Made by a program: the position numbers and the translations under genes
Shown: in pieces, positions 26,460-35,423 of the stretch
Layout: the number at the start of each line of letters is the position of its first letter
How positions within the stretch are numbered: position 1 is the stretch's first letter
The notes under the pieces: generated by a model
Databases searched by the model: none
Seen by the model: the letters and a program-made list of their open reading frames with translations, nothing else
Told to the model about the DNA's origin: nothing
NCBI RefSeq assembly: GCF_030268685.1
Contig: NZ_BSRQ01000001.1
Span: forward strand, 434,001 to 498,000
Source: Microtetraspora sp. NBRC 13810
GTDB lineage: Bacteria > Actinomycetota > Actinomycetes > Streptosporangiales > Streptosporangiaceae
Reading direction: 5' to 3'
DNA length: 64,000 nucleotides

Positions 26460-29400
26460 TCAGGCCTCCGGCAGGTTGCTGGTGGTGACCAGGGTGCGGA
26501 TCGCGCGCAGGGCGACCGACAGCGTGGCGAGGTCGATGTTGTCGCTCTCCCAGATCTCCGTGAGCATCTGCCTGGCCCGGGCCACGGGCGCGGCGTTGGC
26601 GTCCGTCCAGCGGGCCAGCCGCTCCTCGGGGGACTGCCCCGGCTTGCTGTGGGCCAGCACGTCACGGGTCAGCGAGGCGTGCGCCGCGTAGAGGTCGTCG
26701 CGCAGCGCGGCGCGGGCCATCGTGTTCCACCGGTTGTCCCTGGGCAGGGCGATGACCCGCTCGCGCAGCCGGGCGAGCTGGAGCCGGTCTGCGAGGTCGA
26801 AGTACACCTCGGCGACCTCCCTGACCGGCCTGCCGGTGTGGGAGGCGACCTCCACCAGGTCGAAGGTGGAGTAGGCGGGCACCATGGCCGCGACCCGCTC
26901 GGCGAGCTCCTCGGGCACGCCGCGCGAGACGAACCCGTCCCTGCGCTCCTCGTAGGCGGCCAGGTCGGGGCCGGCCAGCAGCTTGGGCAGCCCGTCGTGC
27001 AGGCCGTCGATCCCGTCGGACAGGAAGCCGACCGTCTCGGCGAGGTCGTAGGGCGGCCTGCGGTTGGCGAGCAGCCAGCGGGCGCCGCGCTCGACGAGCT
27101 TGCGGCCCTCCAGGAGCATGGCGAGCTGGGTGCTCGTGTCCACCTTGTTGTCCAGGTCCTCGACCGCCTGCCAGAAGCTGGGCATGTCGAAGACGTCGCG
27201 GGCGACGAGGTAGGCGCGGGCGATCTCGGCGCTGGAGGCGCCGGTCTCCTCGGCGAAACGGAACATGAAGGTGGTGCCGCTCGAGTTGATCAGGTCGTTC
27301 ACCACGCGGGTGGTGATGATCTCCCGGCGCAGCGGGTGCGCGTCCATGGAGGCGCGCATGCGCTCGCGCAGCGGCGAGGGGAAGTAGGAGACCAGCCAGG
27401 AGGCGAGGTAGGGGTCGTCGGGCAGGTCGGAGGCGAGCAGCTCGGCGTCCGTGACCAGCTTGGTGTAGGCCAGCAGCACGGAGAACTCCGGGGCCGTGAG
27501 GCCGAGCCCGGCCTGCCTGCGCTCGGCGAGCGTCTTGTCCGACGGCAGGAACTCCAGCTCCCTGTTGACCAGCCCGTCGCGCTCCAGCCTGCGCAGGAAC
27601 CGGGCGTGCACGTGCAGCAGCCCGGCCGCCTGGGCGCGGGCCGCGGCCAGCACGACGTTCTGCTGGTAGTTGTCGCGCAGCACGAGCCGGCCGACCTCGT
27701 CGGTCATGTCGAGGAAGAGGCGGTCGCGCTGCTCCTCGGTCAGGTCGCCGTCCCGCATGACCTGGTCGAGCAGGATCTTGATGTTCACCTCGTGGTCGGA
27801 GGTGTCCACGCCGGCCGAGTTGTCGATGAAGTCGGTGTTGATCAGCCCGCCGTTGAGCGCGTACTCGATCCGGGCGAGCTGGGTGAGGCCCAGGTTGCCG
27901 CCCTCGCCGACCACCTTGCAGCGCAGCTCGCCGGCGTCGACCCGCAGGACGTCGTTGGCCTTGTCGCCGACGTCGGCGTGGCTCTCCTGGGACGCCTTGA
28001 CGTAGGTGCCGATGCCGCCGTTCCACAGCAGGTCCACCGGGGCCTTGAGGATGGCGTTGATCAGGTCGTTCGGCGGCATCGCGGTGACGGCCCGCTCGAT
28101 GCCGAGCGCGGCCCGCATCTGGGGGGTGATCGGGACGGACTTCGCGGTGCGCGGCCAGACGCCGCCGCCCGCGGAGATGAGCGCCGGGTCGTAGTCGGCC
28201 CAGGAGCTGCGCGGCAGCTCGAACAGCCGGGCGCGCTCGGCGAAGCCGCGGGCCGCGTCGGGCTGCGGGTCGACGAAGACGTGCCGGTGGTCGAAGGCCG
28301 CCACCAGCCGGATGTGCCGGGAGAGCAGCATGCCGTTACCGAAGACATCTCCCGACATGTCGCCTATGCCGGCCACCGTGAAGTCGGTGCTCTGCACGTC
28401 CACGCCCATCGTGCGGAAGTGGTACTCGACCGACTCCCACGCGCCCTTGGCGGTGATGCCCATCGCCTTGTGGTCGTAGCCGACCGACCCGCCGGAGGCG
28501 AAGGCGTCGCCCAGCCAGAAGCCGTAGTCCTTGGCCACCTGGTTGGCGATGTCGGAGAAGGACGCGGTGCCCTTGTCCGCCGCGACCACGAGGTAGGTGT
28601 CGTCGCCGTCGTGCCGTACCACGTCGCGCGGCGGGACGACCTCGTTGTTCACCAGGTTGTCGGTGACGTCCAGCAGGCCGGAGATGAACGTGCGGTAGCA
28701 GGCGACGCCCTCGGCCATCACGTCCTCCCTGGCCCCGGAGGCGGGCGGCCTCTTCACCACGAACCCGCCCTTGGACCCGGTGGGCACGATGACGGTGTTC
28801 TTCACCATCTGCGCCTTCACCAGGCCGAGGATCTCGGTGCGGAAGTCCTCCATCCGGTCCGACCAGCGCAGCCCGCCGCGCGCGACCTTGCCGAAGCGCA
28901 GGTGGACGCCCTCGACCCGCGGCGAGTAGACGAAGATCTCGTACCTGGGCCGGGGCAGCGGCATCACGCTGATCGCCTGCGGGTCGAACTTCAGCGAGAT
29001 GTACGGCTTGCGGCGCGGCCTGCCGTCGGGTCCGGTGACCCACTGGAAGTAGTTGGTGCGCAGCGTGGCGTGCACGACCTCCAGGAAGGCCCGCAGGATC
29101 CGGTCCTCGTCCAGCGAGGCGACGTCGTCCAGCGCGCCGAGGATCTCCTCGTTGAGCGCGTCGCACAGGTCCACCCTGACGTCCGGGTCCCTGCGCGGGT
29201 CGAGGCGCGCCTCGAACAGCCGCACCAGCAGCCGCGCCAGCCGTACGTTGCCGAGCAGCACCCGCTGCATGTAGTTCTGGCTCAACGTGGAGCCCGCCTG
29301 CCGGAGGTATTTCGCGTACGCCCGCAGGATCTCGGCCTGGTCCCAGGTGAGCCCGGCGGCGAGCACCAGGGCGTTGAAGTCGTCGGCCTCGACGTCACCC

Positions 29401-31340
29401 CGCCACAGGGCGGCGAAGGCGTCCTCGAAGAGCTTCTTGAAGTCCTCCTTGGGCATCTTCCCGGTGGACGGGTGGCGCAGGCCGAAGTCGTAGATCCAGG
29501 CGTTCTTACTGGCGGGGTCGCCGTCGCGGTCGATCTCGTACGGCCGCTCGTCCACCACCTCGACGCCGAGCCGCTGGAGCAGCGGGAGCACCTGGGAGAG
29601 CGAGATCGCCTGGTCCAGGCGGTAGATCTTGAGGCGGCGCTCGCCCTCGGTCGGGTCGGCGGGCTCGTACAGGTCGAGCCCGATGTCGCCCGGCTCGTCG
29701 GCGAGCCGTTCCAGCCTGGTCAGGTCGGCGACGGCGATCCGGGGCGGGAAGTCGGCCTTGTAGCCCTCGGGGAAGGCCGTCTGGTAGCGGCGGACCAGGC
29801 CGGGCACGTCGTCGTCCGCGCACAGCTCGCCGATCGCGGCGGCGAGCTCGTCCTCCCAGGTCTGGGTGACGGCGGCGAGCCGCCTCTCCAGCTCGTCCAG
29901 GTCCACGTCGGTCTCGGGGAGCCGGCCGCCGCGCACGCCGCGGATCACCACGTGCAGCCGGGCCAGCGAGGACTCGCCGATCATCGCGCTGTAGTCGAGG
30001 GTCACCCCGCCGAACGCCTGCATCAGCAGCCGTTGCATGCGCAGCCGGACCTTGGTGGTGTAACGGTCGCGGGGCAGGTAGACCAGGCAGGAGATGTAGC
30101 GGCCGTAGTCGTCGCGGCGCAGGAAGAGCCTGACCTGCTTGCGCTCGCGGAGCCGGAGCACGCCCCTGACGATCGGCAGCAGCGCCTCGACCGAGATCTG
30201 GAACAGCTCGGCGCGCGGGAAGGTCTCCAGCGTCTCGATCAGGTCCTTGCCGTCGTGGCTGTCCGGGGCGAGCCCGGCCGCGCGCAGCACGGCGGCGAGC
30301 TTGCGGCGCAGCACCGGCACGCGGGAGATCGACTCGCTGTAGGCGACGTGCGTGAACAGGCCCAGAAAGCGGCGTTCGCCGATCACCTCGCCCTCCGGCG
30401 AGAAGAGCTTCACGCCCACGTAGTCGAGGTAGGCGGGCCGGTGCACGGTGGCCCGGGTGTTGCCCTTGGTGATGATCAGCACCTGCTTCTCCCGGGCCTT
30501 GGCCCGCAGCTCGGCGGGCATGGCCGCGAAGCTGTCGGAGAGCGCCTTGTCCGGGCGCAGTATGCCGAGCCCGGTGCCGGGCAGGGTGTGCAGGGACGCG
30601 CCCTCCTCGGTGTCGGCGAGCCGGTACTCGCGGTAGCCGAGAAAGGTGAAGTGCCCGTCGGCGAGCCAGCGCAGCAGGTCGATGCTGTCCTCGACCTCGG
30701 CGGGCTCCAGCGGCGGCGGGTCGATCGACAGGTCCTCGGCCGCCCGCACGGCGAGGGCCTGCATCTTCGGGAAGTCCTCGACCGCGGAGCGCACGTCGAG
30801 GAGCACCCGCTGGAGGTCGGCCTCAAGCTCGTGCAGCACCGCGGGGTCGGCCTGCCGGTCGATCTCTATGTGCATCCAGGACTCGACCAGCGTCTGGCCG
30901 GTGACATCCGCGTCGCCGGAGCCGAGCATCTTGCCGGTGAGGTCGCGCCGCACCGGCATCTGGGGGTGCACGAGCAGGTGGACGCCGATGTTGTGCCGGT
31001 CGAGCTCCATGGTCACCGAGTCGACCAGGAAGGGCATGTCGTCGTTGACGACCTCGACGATCGAGTGCGGGGAGGCCCAGCCGTGCTCGGCGGCCGGGGT
31101 GTAGGCCCGCACCAGCGCCCGGCCCTGCGGGCGGACCTCGGCGAGGCGGCGATGGGCCATCGCGGGGCCGTGGACGTCGGCGGGGGCCCGGCCGCTCAGG
31201 TCCTCGGGCGCCACGTGCCGATAGTAGGCACGGAGGTAGGCGAGCACCTCCTCCTCGCCCACCCGGCCGCCGCCTGTCGCGTCCGCGCCCACCCGCGCGG
31301 CGCTGCGCAGCAGCTCGTCCTTGGCCTCTTCGAGCGGCAT
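26460..31340 (-). CDS. gdh: NAD-specific glutamate dehydrogenase, large (GDH-180) type
   Basis: A 1626-residue enzyme, the full length of the GDH-180 family first described in Streptomyces clavuligerus. It has a long N-terminal regulatory part with ACT-like segments (HSIVEVVNDDMPFLVDSV), the catalytic core with KGGFVVK and the glycine-rich NAD region, and a long C-terminal helical part. It deaminates glutamate to 2-oxoglutarate with NAD. The ATG at 31340 has AAGGAG 10 nt upstream; the frame extends further but without family sequence. A 208-bp gap with a possible promoter separates it from the acetoacetyl-CoA synthetase gene. Confidence 0.95.
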   Translation of the reverse strand: MPLEEAKDELLRSAARVGADATGGGRVGEEEVLAYLRAYYRHVAPEDLSGRAPADVHGPAMAHRRLAEVRPQGRALVRAYTPAAEHGWASPHSIVEVVNDDMPFLVDSVTMELDRHNIGVHLLVHPQMPVRRDLTGKMLGSGDADVTGQTLVESWMHIEIDRQADPAVLHELEADLQRVLLDVRSAVEDFPKMQALAVRAAEDLSIDPPPLEPAEVEDSIDLLRWLADGHFTFLGYREYRLADTEEGASLHTLPGTGLGILRPDKALSDSFAAMPAELRAKAREKQVLIITKGNTRATVHRPAYLDYVGVKLFSPEGEVIGERRFLGLFTHVAYSESISRVPVLRRKLAAVLRAAGLAPDSHDGKDLIETLETFPRAELFQISVEALLPIVRGVLRLRERKQVRLFLRRDDYGRYISCLVYLPRDRYTTKVRLRMQRLLMQAFGGVTLDYSAMIGESSLARLHVVIRGVRGGRLPETDVDLDELERRLAAVTQTWEDELAAAIGELCADDDVPGLVRRYQTAFPEGYKADFPPRIAVADLTRLERLADEPGDIGLDLYEPADPTEGERRLKIYRLDQAISLSQVLPLLQRLGVEVVDERPYEIDRDGDPASKNAWIYDFGLRHPSTGKMPKEDFKKLFEDAFAALWRGDVEADDFNALVLAAGLTWDQAEILRAYAKYLRQAGSTLSQNYMQRVLLGNVRLARLLVRLFEARLDPRRDPDVRVDLCDALNEEILGALDDVASLDEDRILRAFLEVVHATLRTNYFQWVTGPDGRPRRKPYISLKFDPQAISVMPLPRPRYEIFVYSPRVEGVHLRFGKVARGGLRWSDRMEDFRTEILGLVKAQMVKNTVIVPTGSKGGFVVKRPPASGAREDVMAEGVACYRTFISGLLDVTDNLVNNEVVPPRDVVRHDGDDTYLVVAADKGTASFSDIANQVAKDYGFWLGDAFASGGSVGYDHKAMGITAKGAWESVEYHFRTMGVDVQSTDFTVAGIGDMSGDVFGNGMLLSRHIRLVAAFDHRHVFVDPQPDAARGFAERARLFELPRSSWADYDPALISAGGGVWPRTAKSVPITPQMRAALGIERAVTAMPPNDLINAILKAPVDLLWNGGIGTYVKASQESHADVGDKANDVLRVDAGELRCKVVGEGGNLGLTQLARIEYALNGGLINTDFIDNSAGVDTSDHEVNIKILLDQVMRDGDLTEEQRDRLFLDMTDEVGRLVLRDNYQQNVVLAAARAQAAGLLHVHARFLRRLERDGLVNRELEFLPSDKTLAERRQAGLGLTAPEFSVLLAYTKLVTDAELLASDLPDDPYLASWLVSYFPSPLRERMRASMDAHPLRREIITTRVVNDLINSSGTTFMFRFAEETGASSAEIARAYLVARDVFDMPSFWQAVEDLDNKVDTSTQLAMLLEGRKLVERGARWLLANRRPPYDLAETVGFLSDGIDGLHDGLPKLLAGPDLAAYEERRDGFVSRGVPEELAERVAAMVPAYSTFDLVEVASHTGRPVREVAEVYFDLADRLQLARLRERVIALPRDNRWNTMARAALRDDLYAAHASLTRDVLAHSKPGQSPEERLARWTDANAAPVARARQMLTEIWESDNIDLATLSVALRAIRTLVTTSNLPEA

Positions 31341-31486
31341 ATGACTCTCACTCCTTTGTGAGGGGTATCGCCTGTCAACACTCCACAACCAGGCCCGCGC
31401 TCCCTCTGGCGGGGGGAGGTGGTGCAGCCGCAGCATCCCACAGCGCGGGCTCCCAACAGGCTGAAGGGCGTTGCACCGCCGTACCC

Positions 31487-31516
31487 GATACCACCCGAAA
31501 AGCACCCAAACGTCAA
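31487..31516 (-). promoter_or_regulatory. Candidate promoter of the glutamate dehydrogenase gene
   Basis: TTGACG (31511-31516) and GGTATC (31487-31492) on the minus strand, 18 bp apart, about 140 bp before the start codon. The -10 is only a moderate match. Confidence 0.3.
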
Positions 31517-31548
31517 CGCGATCTACGGCGCCGCGAATGAGATGCCTG

Positions 31549-33480
31549 TCACTCCGGGACGAAGTGGCGGAGCACCTCCGGATTCGCCAAGGCGTCCGGG
31601 TTGGCCGCCTGGGCGAGCGGGGTGCCCAGCAGGATCTTGCGTACCGGCACCTCCAGCTTCTTACCCGACAGGGTCCGCGGGATGCCCGGCACCTCGTGGA
31701 TCTCGTCCGGCACGTGCCGCGGCGACAGCTCGGTGCGCAGCGCCGTGCGCAGGGCGGCGACCAGGTCCTCGGACAGCGCGGCCCCCGGCGCCATGGCGAC
31801 GTAGAGGAGCAGCCGCCCGTCCTGGCCGAGCTGGCCGGTGTCGATCACCAAGCTGTCGGCGATCTCCTCGAAGCGCTCGACGACGCGGTAGAACTCGCTG
31901 GTGCCCATCCGCACGCCGCCCCGGTTGAGGGTGGAGTCCGACCGGCCGTAGATCACGCATCCGCCGTCGGGCAGCACCTTGATCCAGTCGCCGTGCCGCC
32001 AGACGCCGGGGTAGTCGGCGAAGTAGCTGTCACGGTAGCGCTCCCCGCCCGGATCGTTCCAGAACATCACCGGCATCGAGGGCATCGGCGCGGTCACCAC
32101 CAGCTCGCCCACCTCGCCGGTCACCGGCCGTCCCGCCGGGTCGAACGACTCCACCCGGGCGCCGAGGCACCGGCAGGAGATCACCCCGGCCCTGATCGGC
32201 AGCAGCGGCACCGAGCCGACGAAGCCGGTGCACACGTCGGTGCCGCCGGAGAACGACCCGAGCTGCACGTCCTCCTTGACGTGGGAGTAGACCCACTCGA
32301 ACCCCTCGGGCGGCAGCGGCGAGCCGGTCGAGCCGACCCCGCGCAGCCGGTCCAGCCCCTTCGGCTCCACCCCGGCCTTCATCGACGCCATGATGTACGG
32401 CGCGCCGGTGCCGAAGTAGGTCACCCCCTCCTCGGCCACCACCCGCCACAGCGCGTCCACCCCGGGATGGGCGGCGCTGCCGTCGTAGAGCACCACGGTG
32501 GAGCCCACCAGCAGCCCGCCGATCAGGAAGTTCCACATCATCCAGCCGGTGGTGGTGTACCAGAAGAAGACGTCGTCCTCGCCGAGGTCCTGGTGGAAGC
32601 TGAGCGCCTTGAGGTGTTCCAGCACCACGCCACCGTGGCCGTGCACGATCGGCTTGGGCAGGCCGGTGGTGCCGCTGGAGTAGAGGATCCACAGCGGGTG
32701 CCCGAACGGCACCTGCTCGAAGACGAGCGGCTCCCGCTCGGCGCGCAGCCCCTGCCAGCTCAGCTCCCCGCCCTCCGCCGCGCCCGGCTCGGCCGCCCGG
32801 AGGTGGGGGATCCAGACGGTGGCGCGCAGGCCGGGGAGCTTGGCCGCGATGTCGCGGACCTCGCCGGTGCGGTCGTAGCCCTTGCCGTTGTAGCGGTAGC
32901 CGTCCACCGCGATCAGCACCTTGGGCTCGATCTGGGCGAACCTGTCGGTCACGCTGGGCGCGCCGAAGTCGGGCGAGCAGGAGGACCACACGGCGCCCAG
33001 CGACGCCGTCGCGAGGAAGGCGATCAGCGCCTCGGGGATGTTGGGCACGTAGGCGGCCACCCGGTCGCCGGCGCCAACGCCGAGCCGGACCAGGCCGGTC
33101 CGCACCCGGGCGACCTCCTCGTGCAGTTCGGCATAGGTGAGGGTGACCCGCTCGCCGCCTTCGGACCGGAAGATCACGGCCACCTTGTCCGGCTGGGACG
33201 CGGCCCGGCGCAGCGCGTTGGCCGCGTAGTTGACCCGGGATCCGGTGAACCATTCGGCGCCGGGCATCGTCCCACTGATGACGGGCCCGTCACCACGCTC
33301 GCCGACGACGTCGAAGTACTCCCACACCGACGGCCAGAACTCCTCCGGACTGTCGACCGACCAGCGCCAGAGTCGCTCGTAGTCGCCGGAGTGCCCCATC
33401 CTGTCCATGTAACGCGTGATCTTGGCGTGACGCACGACCTCGTCGGTCGGCCGCCACAACAACGCACCTTCCTCAACCAT
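31549..33480 (-). CDS. Acetoacetyl-CoA synthetase
   Basis: A 643-residue ANL-superfamily adenylating enzyme. The phosphate loop is YSSGTTGLPKP, the A5 motif YTTTGWMMWN is characteristic of acetoacetyl- and acetyl-CoA synthetases, and GRSDSTLNRGGVRMGTSEFYRVVE is the hinge with the acetoacetyl-CoA synthetase pattern. It activates acetoacetate with ATP and CoA. The C-terminal Lys is in TLSGKKLEVPVRK. The ATG at 33480 has GAGGA 7 nt upstream. It follows the beta-lactamase-like gene in the same orientation with a 57-bp gap. Confidence 0.93.
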   Translation of the reverse strand: MVEEGALLWRPTDEVVRHAKITRYMDRMGHSGDYERLWRWSVDSPEEFWPSVWEYFDVVGERGDGPVISGTMPGAEWFTGSRVNYAANALRRAASQPDKVAVIFRSEGGERVTLTYAELHEEVARVRTGLVRLGVGAGDRVAAYVPNIPEALIAFLATASLGAVWSSCSPDFGAPSVTDRFAQIEPKVLIAVDGYRYNGKGYDRTGEVRDIAAKLPGLRATVWIPHLRAAEPGAAEGGELSWQGLRAEREPLVFEQVPFGHPLWILYSSGTTGLPKPIVHGHGGVVLEHLKALSFHQDLGEDDVFFWYTTTGWMMWNFLIGGLLVGSTVVLYDGSAAHPGVDALWRVVAEEGVTYFGTGAPYIMASMKAGVEPKGLDRLRGVGSTGSPLPPEGFEWVYSHVKEDVQLGSFSGGTDVCTGFVGSVPLLPIRAGVISCRCLGARVESFDPAGRPVTGEVGELVVTAPMPSMPVMFWNDPGGERYRDSYFADYPGVWRHGDWIKVLPDGGCVIYGRSDSTLNRGGVRMGTSEFYRVVERFEEIADSLVIDTGQLGQDGRLLLYVAMAPGAALSEDLVAALRTALRTELSPRHVPDEIHEVPGIPRTLSGKKLEVPVRKILLGTPLAQAANPDALANPEVLRHFVPE

Positions 33481-33537
33481 GTTCCCATCCTCGTGACGGC
33501 CGGGCGGAAAGTCATCACCGGCGGCCCACATATCCCG

Positions 33538-34395
33538 TCAGCCGCGCAAGTGGTCCACGGCCATGCGCGCGGCCGTGCCGATGACCGCGTCGGCGCGCGG
33601 CTGGTTCAGGGCCGGGCTGAGGGACCGGGTGAAGACGGCGACGGCATACCTTCCCCCATCCGGATATTCCACGACTCCGGCCTCTATGCGAAGGGTGGGC
33701 AGCGTCCCGGTCTTGCCGCTGACCGACACGTCGTCGTACGGGAAGCCCGAGGCCAGCCGGTGCGGCCAGACCTGGAGCCCGAACACCTTGCGCATCCAGC
33801 CGCAGGTCTCCGGCTCGGCCACCTCGTCCCGCCAGATCATGGCGAACAGCCTGGCGGTCTCCCTGGCCGTGCTCCGGTTGGTGACCGCCGGGTCGAGCAC
33901 CCGCAGCCGGGCGAGTGCCGCCGCGTCGGTGACCGGCCACTCGCCGCCGGAGTCCTCGTCCATCCGGGCGGCCATGACCCGGCAGTCGTGCAGCACCCGG
34001 GTACCGGTAAGGCCGAGGCGGTCCAGGGCGGCGTTGACCGCGTCGAGTCCCACCCGGGCGGCGATCGCGTCCGCGGCGGTGTTGTCGCTGATCGCGATCA
34101 TCAGGTAGGCGAGATCGCGCAGCGAGGCGGTGACGTCGTCGGACATCGCCGAGATGCCGGTCGGGCCGAAGACCCGGTTCGCCGCGGCGACGGTCACCCG
34201 CTCGGTCAGGTCGAGCAGCCCGGCGTCGGCTCCCCGCCCCAGCGCCACCAGGAGCGGCACCTTGAAGACGGAGGCGGTCGGCACCGGCACGTCCGCGCCG
34301 AAGCCCACCTCGCGCCCGGAGTCGATGTCCTCCGCGTGCATCCAGCCGGTGACCCCGGCCGCGCGGAACAGCCCGCCCGGGTCGAACCCGCTCAC
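33538..34395 (-). CDS. Class A beta-lactamase-like serine hydrolase, no signal peptide
   Basis: A 285-residue protein of the serine beta-lactamase/DD-peptidase fold: nucleophile Ser42 in TASVFK (SxxK), SDN at 103-105, and KTG at 228-230 in VSGKTGTLP. A canonical omega-loop ExxLN (Glu166) is not visible in the expected place. There is no signal peptide, unlike secreted streptomycete beta-lactamases, so the product seems cytoplasmic unless exported otherwise. The GTG start overlaps the stop of the LysR gene (GTGA, 34392-34395): the two are coupled. The divergent gene on the other side of LysR is an intact PBP. Resistance is possible; amide or ester hydrolysis is the alternative. Confidence 0.85.
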   Translation of the reverse strand: MSGFDPGGLFRAAGVTGWMHAEDIDSGREVGFGADVPVPTASVFKVPLLVALGRGADAGLLDLTERVTVAAANRVFGPTGISAMSDDVTASLRDLAYLMIAISDNTAADAIAARVGLDAVNAALDRLGLTGTRVLHDCRVMAARMDEDSGGEWPVTDAAALARLRVLDPAVTNRSTARETARLFAMIWRDEVAEPETCGWMRKVFGLQVWPHRLASGFPYDDVSVSGKTGTLPTLRIEAGVVEYPDGGRYAVAVFTRSLSPALNQPRADAVIGTAARMAVDHLRG

Positions 34396-35315
34396 GCGAG
34401 GAAGCCCATCGCGGGCCGCGGGCTGACCCGCCGCACGGGCACGGCGGCCTCGTCGGTCATGCCGGCATTCTCCTTCAAGATCCGTACCGCCACCTCGTCG
34501 AATCCCGCCACCGCGGGGGTCTGCTCGCGCCAGGCCGTGGAGACCCGCCAGACGATCGGCGAGCCGAGCAGCGGTCGCCACCGCAGGCCGGGCACGTCGG
34601 TCTCCGCGCCGAAGGCCACCGCCGCGCCGGCCAGCACCAGGCCGAGCGTGATCCCGTAGTGGATCCGGGCGGGGACGAATCCGTGGCGGCGGCACTCCGC
34701 GATGGTCTCCGCATGCGGTCCCGGCTCCCCCTCCCGGGAGAAGAGCACGACCTCCCGGTCCGCCAGATCGGCGAGGTGCACGGCGGGGCCGCCGGCCAGC
34801 GGGTCGCCCGCGGGGAGCAGCACGCCGGGCGTCTGCACCAGCATCCGGCCGAAGTGCAGGCCGGGGGCGGTCACCGGGTGACGCACGATGCCCACGTCGA
34901 TGGCGCCCTCGCCGAGCGCGGTCACCTGGTCGGCGGTCCAGATCTCGGCCGGGGCGAGCCGCACGTCCGGGTTGTGCCGGCGGAACCCGGCCACCAGCGC
35001 GCCGATCACGACCGAGCCGAGATCGGGCGGGATGCCGGCCTTGAGCACGCCCTCCCCGCCGTGCCGGAGCAGGTCCTTGAGACGGTCGACCCTGGCCACG
35101 ATCTCGCGCGCCTCGCCGAGCAGCAACCGCCCCTCCTCGGTCAGCCGTACCTGCCGCGCCGACCGGTCGAACAACCGCACCCCGAGCTCCTCCTCCAGTC
35201 GCTTGATCCGCTGGCTGAGCGGCGGCTGGGCCATGCCGAGCCGTACGGCGGCGTTGCCGAAGTGGAGTTCCTCCGCCACCACGGTGAAGTAATGGAGATG
35301 CCGGACGATATCCAT
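34392..35315 (-). CDS. LysR-family transcriptional regulator
   Basis: A 307-residue regulator. Residues 1-60 are the LysR winged helix (DIVRHLHYFTVVAEELHFGNAAVRLGMAQPPLS read in pieces, then QRIKRLEEELGVRLFDR), and 90-290 the two-lobed effector domain (LKAGIPPDLGSVVIGALVAGF, IDVGIVRHPV). The ATG at 35315 is preferred to TTG 35324; TATAGT ends 8 nt before it and no Shine-Dalgarno is seen, so the mRNA may be leaderless. It is translationally coupled to the beta-lactamase-like gene behind it and divergent from the PBP, the arrangement of an AmpR-like local regulator, though sequence alone does not show a beta-lactam or muropeptide effector. Confidence 0.93.
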   Translation of the reverse strand: MDIVRHLHYFTVVAEELHFGNAAVRLGMAQPPLSQRIKRLEEELGVRLFDRSARQVRLTEEGRLLLGEAREIVARVDRLKDLLRHGGEGVLKAGIPPDLGSVVIGALVAGFRRHNPDVRLAPAEIWTADQVTALGEGAIDVGIVRHPVTAPGLHFGRMLVQTPGVLLPAGDPLAGGPAVHLADLADREVVLFSREGEPGPHAETIAECRRHGFVPARIHYGITLGLVLAGAAVAFGAETDVPGLRWRPLLGSPIVWRVSTAWREQTPAVAGFDEVAVRILKENAGMTDEAAVPVRRVSPRPAMGFLA

Positions 35316-35423
35316 GACCAGCAACTATATCCAGATTTATATGAAGTGAAGAGATATATCAGTATTGGACAACAAAGCTGACCCTCTGCTGTCCTCGTGG
35401 GCGAACGTCACAGGGGGGGAAGC
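35316..35423. promoter_or_regulatory. AT-rich divergent control region between LysR and PBP genes
   Basis: This 108-bp gap is much richer in A and T than its surroundings. TATAGT at 35324-35329 (minus strand) is a likely -10 for the LysR gene. The palindrome GATATATC and repeated ATAT steps between about 35326 and 35360 fit a LysR-type T-N11-A operator between the two promoters. The PBP start has a G-rich Shine-Dalgarno. Confidence 0.55.

Noticed and set aside
26649-31361. A 1570-codon open frame on the plus strand opposite the glutamate dehydrogenase gene
   Set aside because: It is a codon-position shadow of a very GC-rich real gene; the translation is low-complexity (Leu/Val/Gly/Asp/Arg/His-rich) with no domain, and the minus strand encodes an obvious enzyme.
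31341-31385. TTGACA just upstream of the glutamate dehydrogenase start
   Set aside because: No -10 hexamer lies 16-19 bp downstream; that position is occupied by the Shine-Dalgarno.
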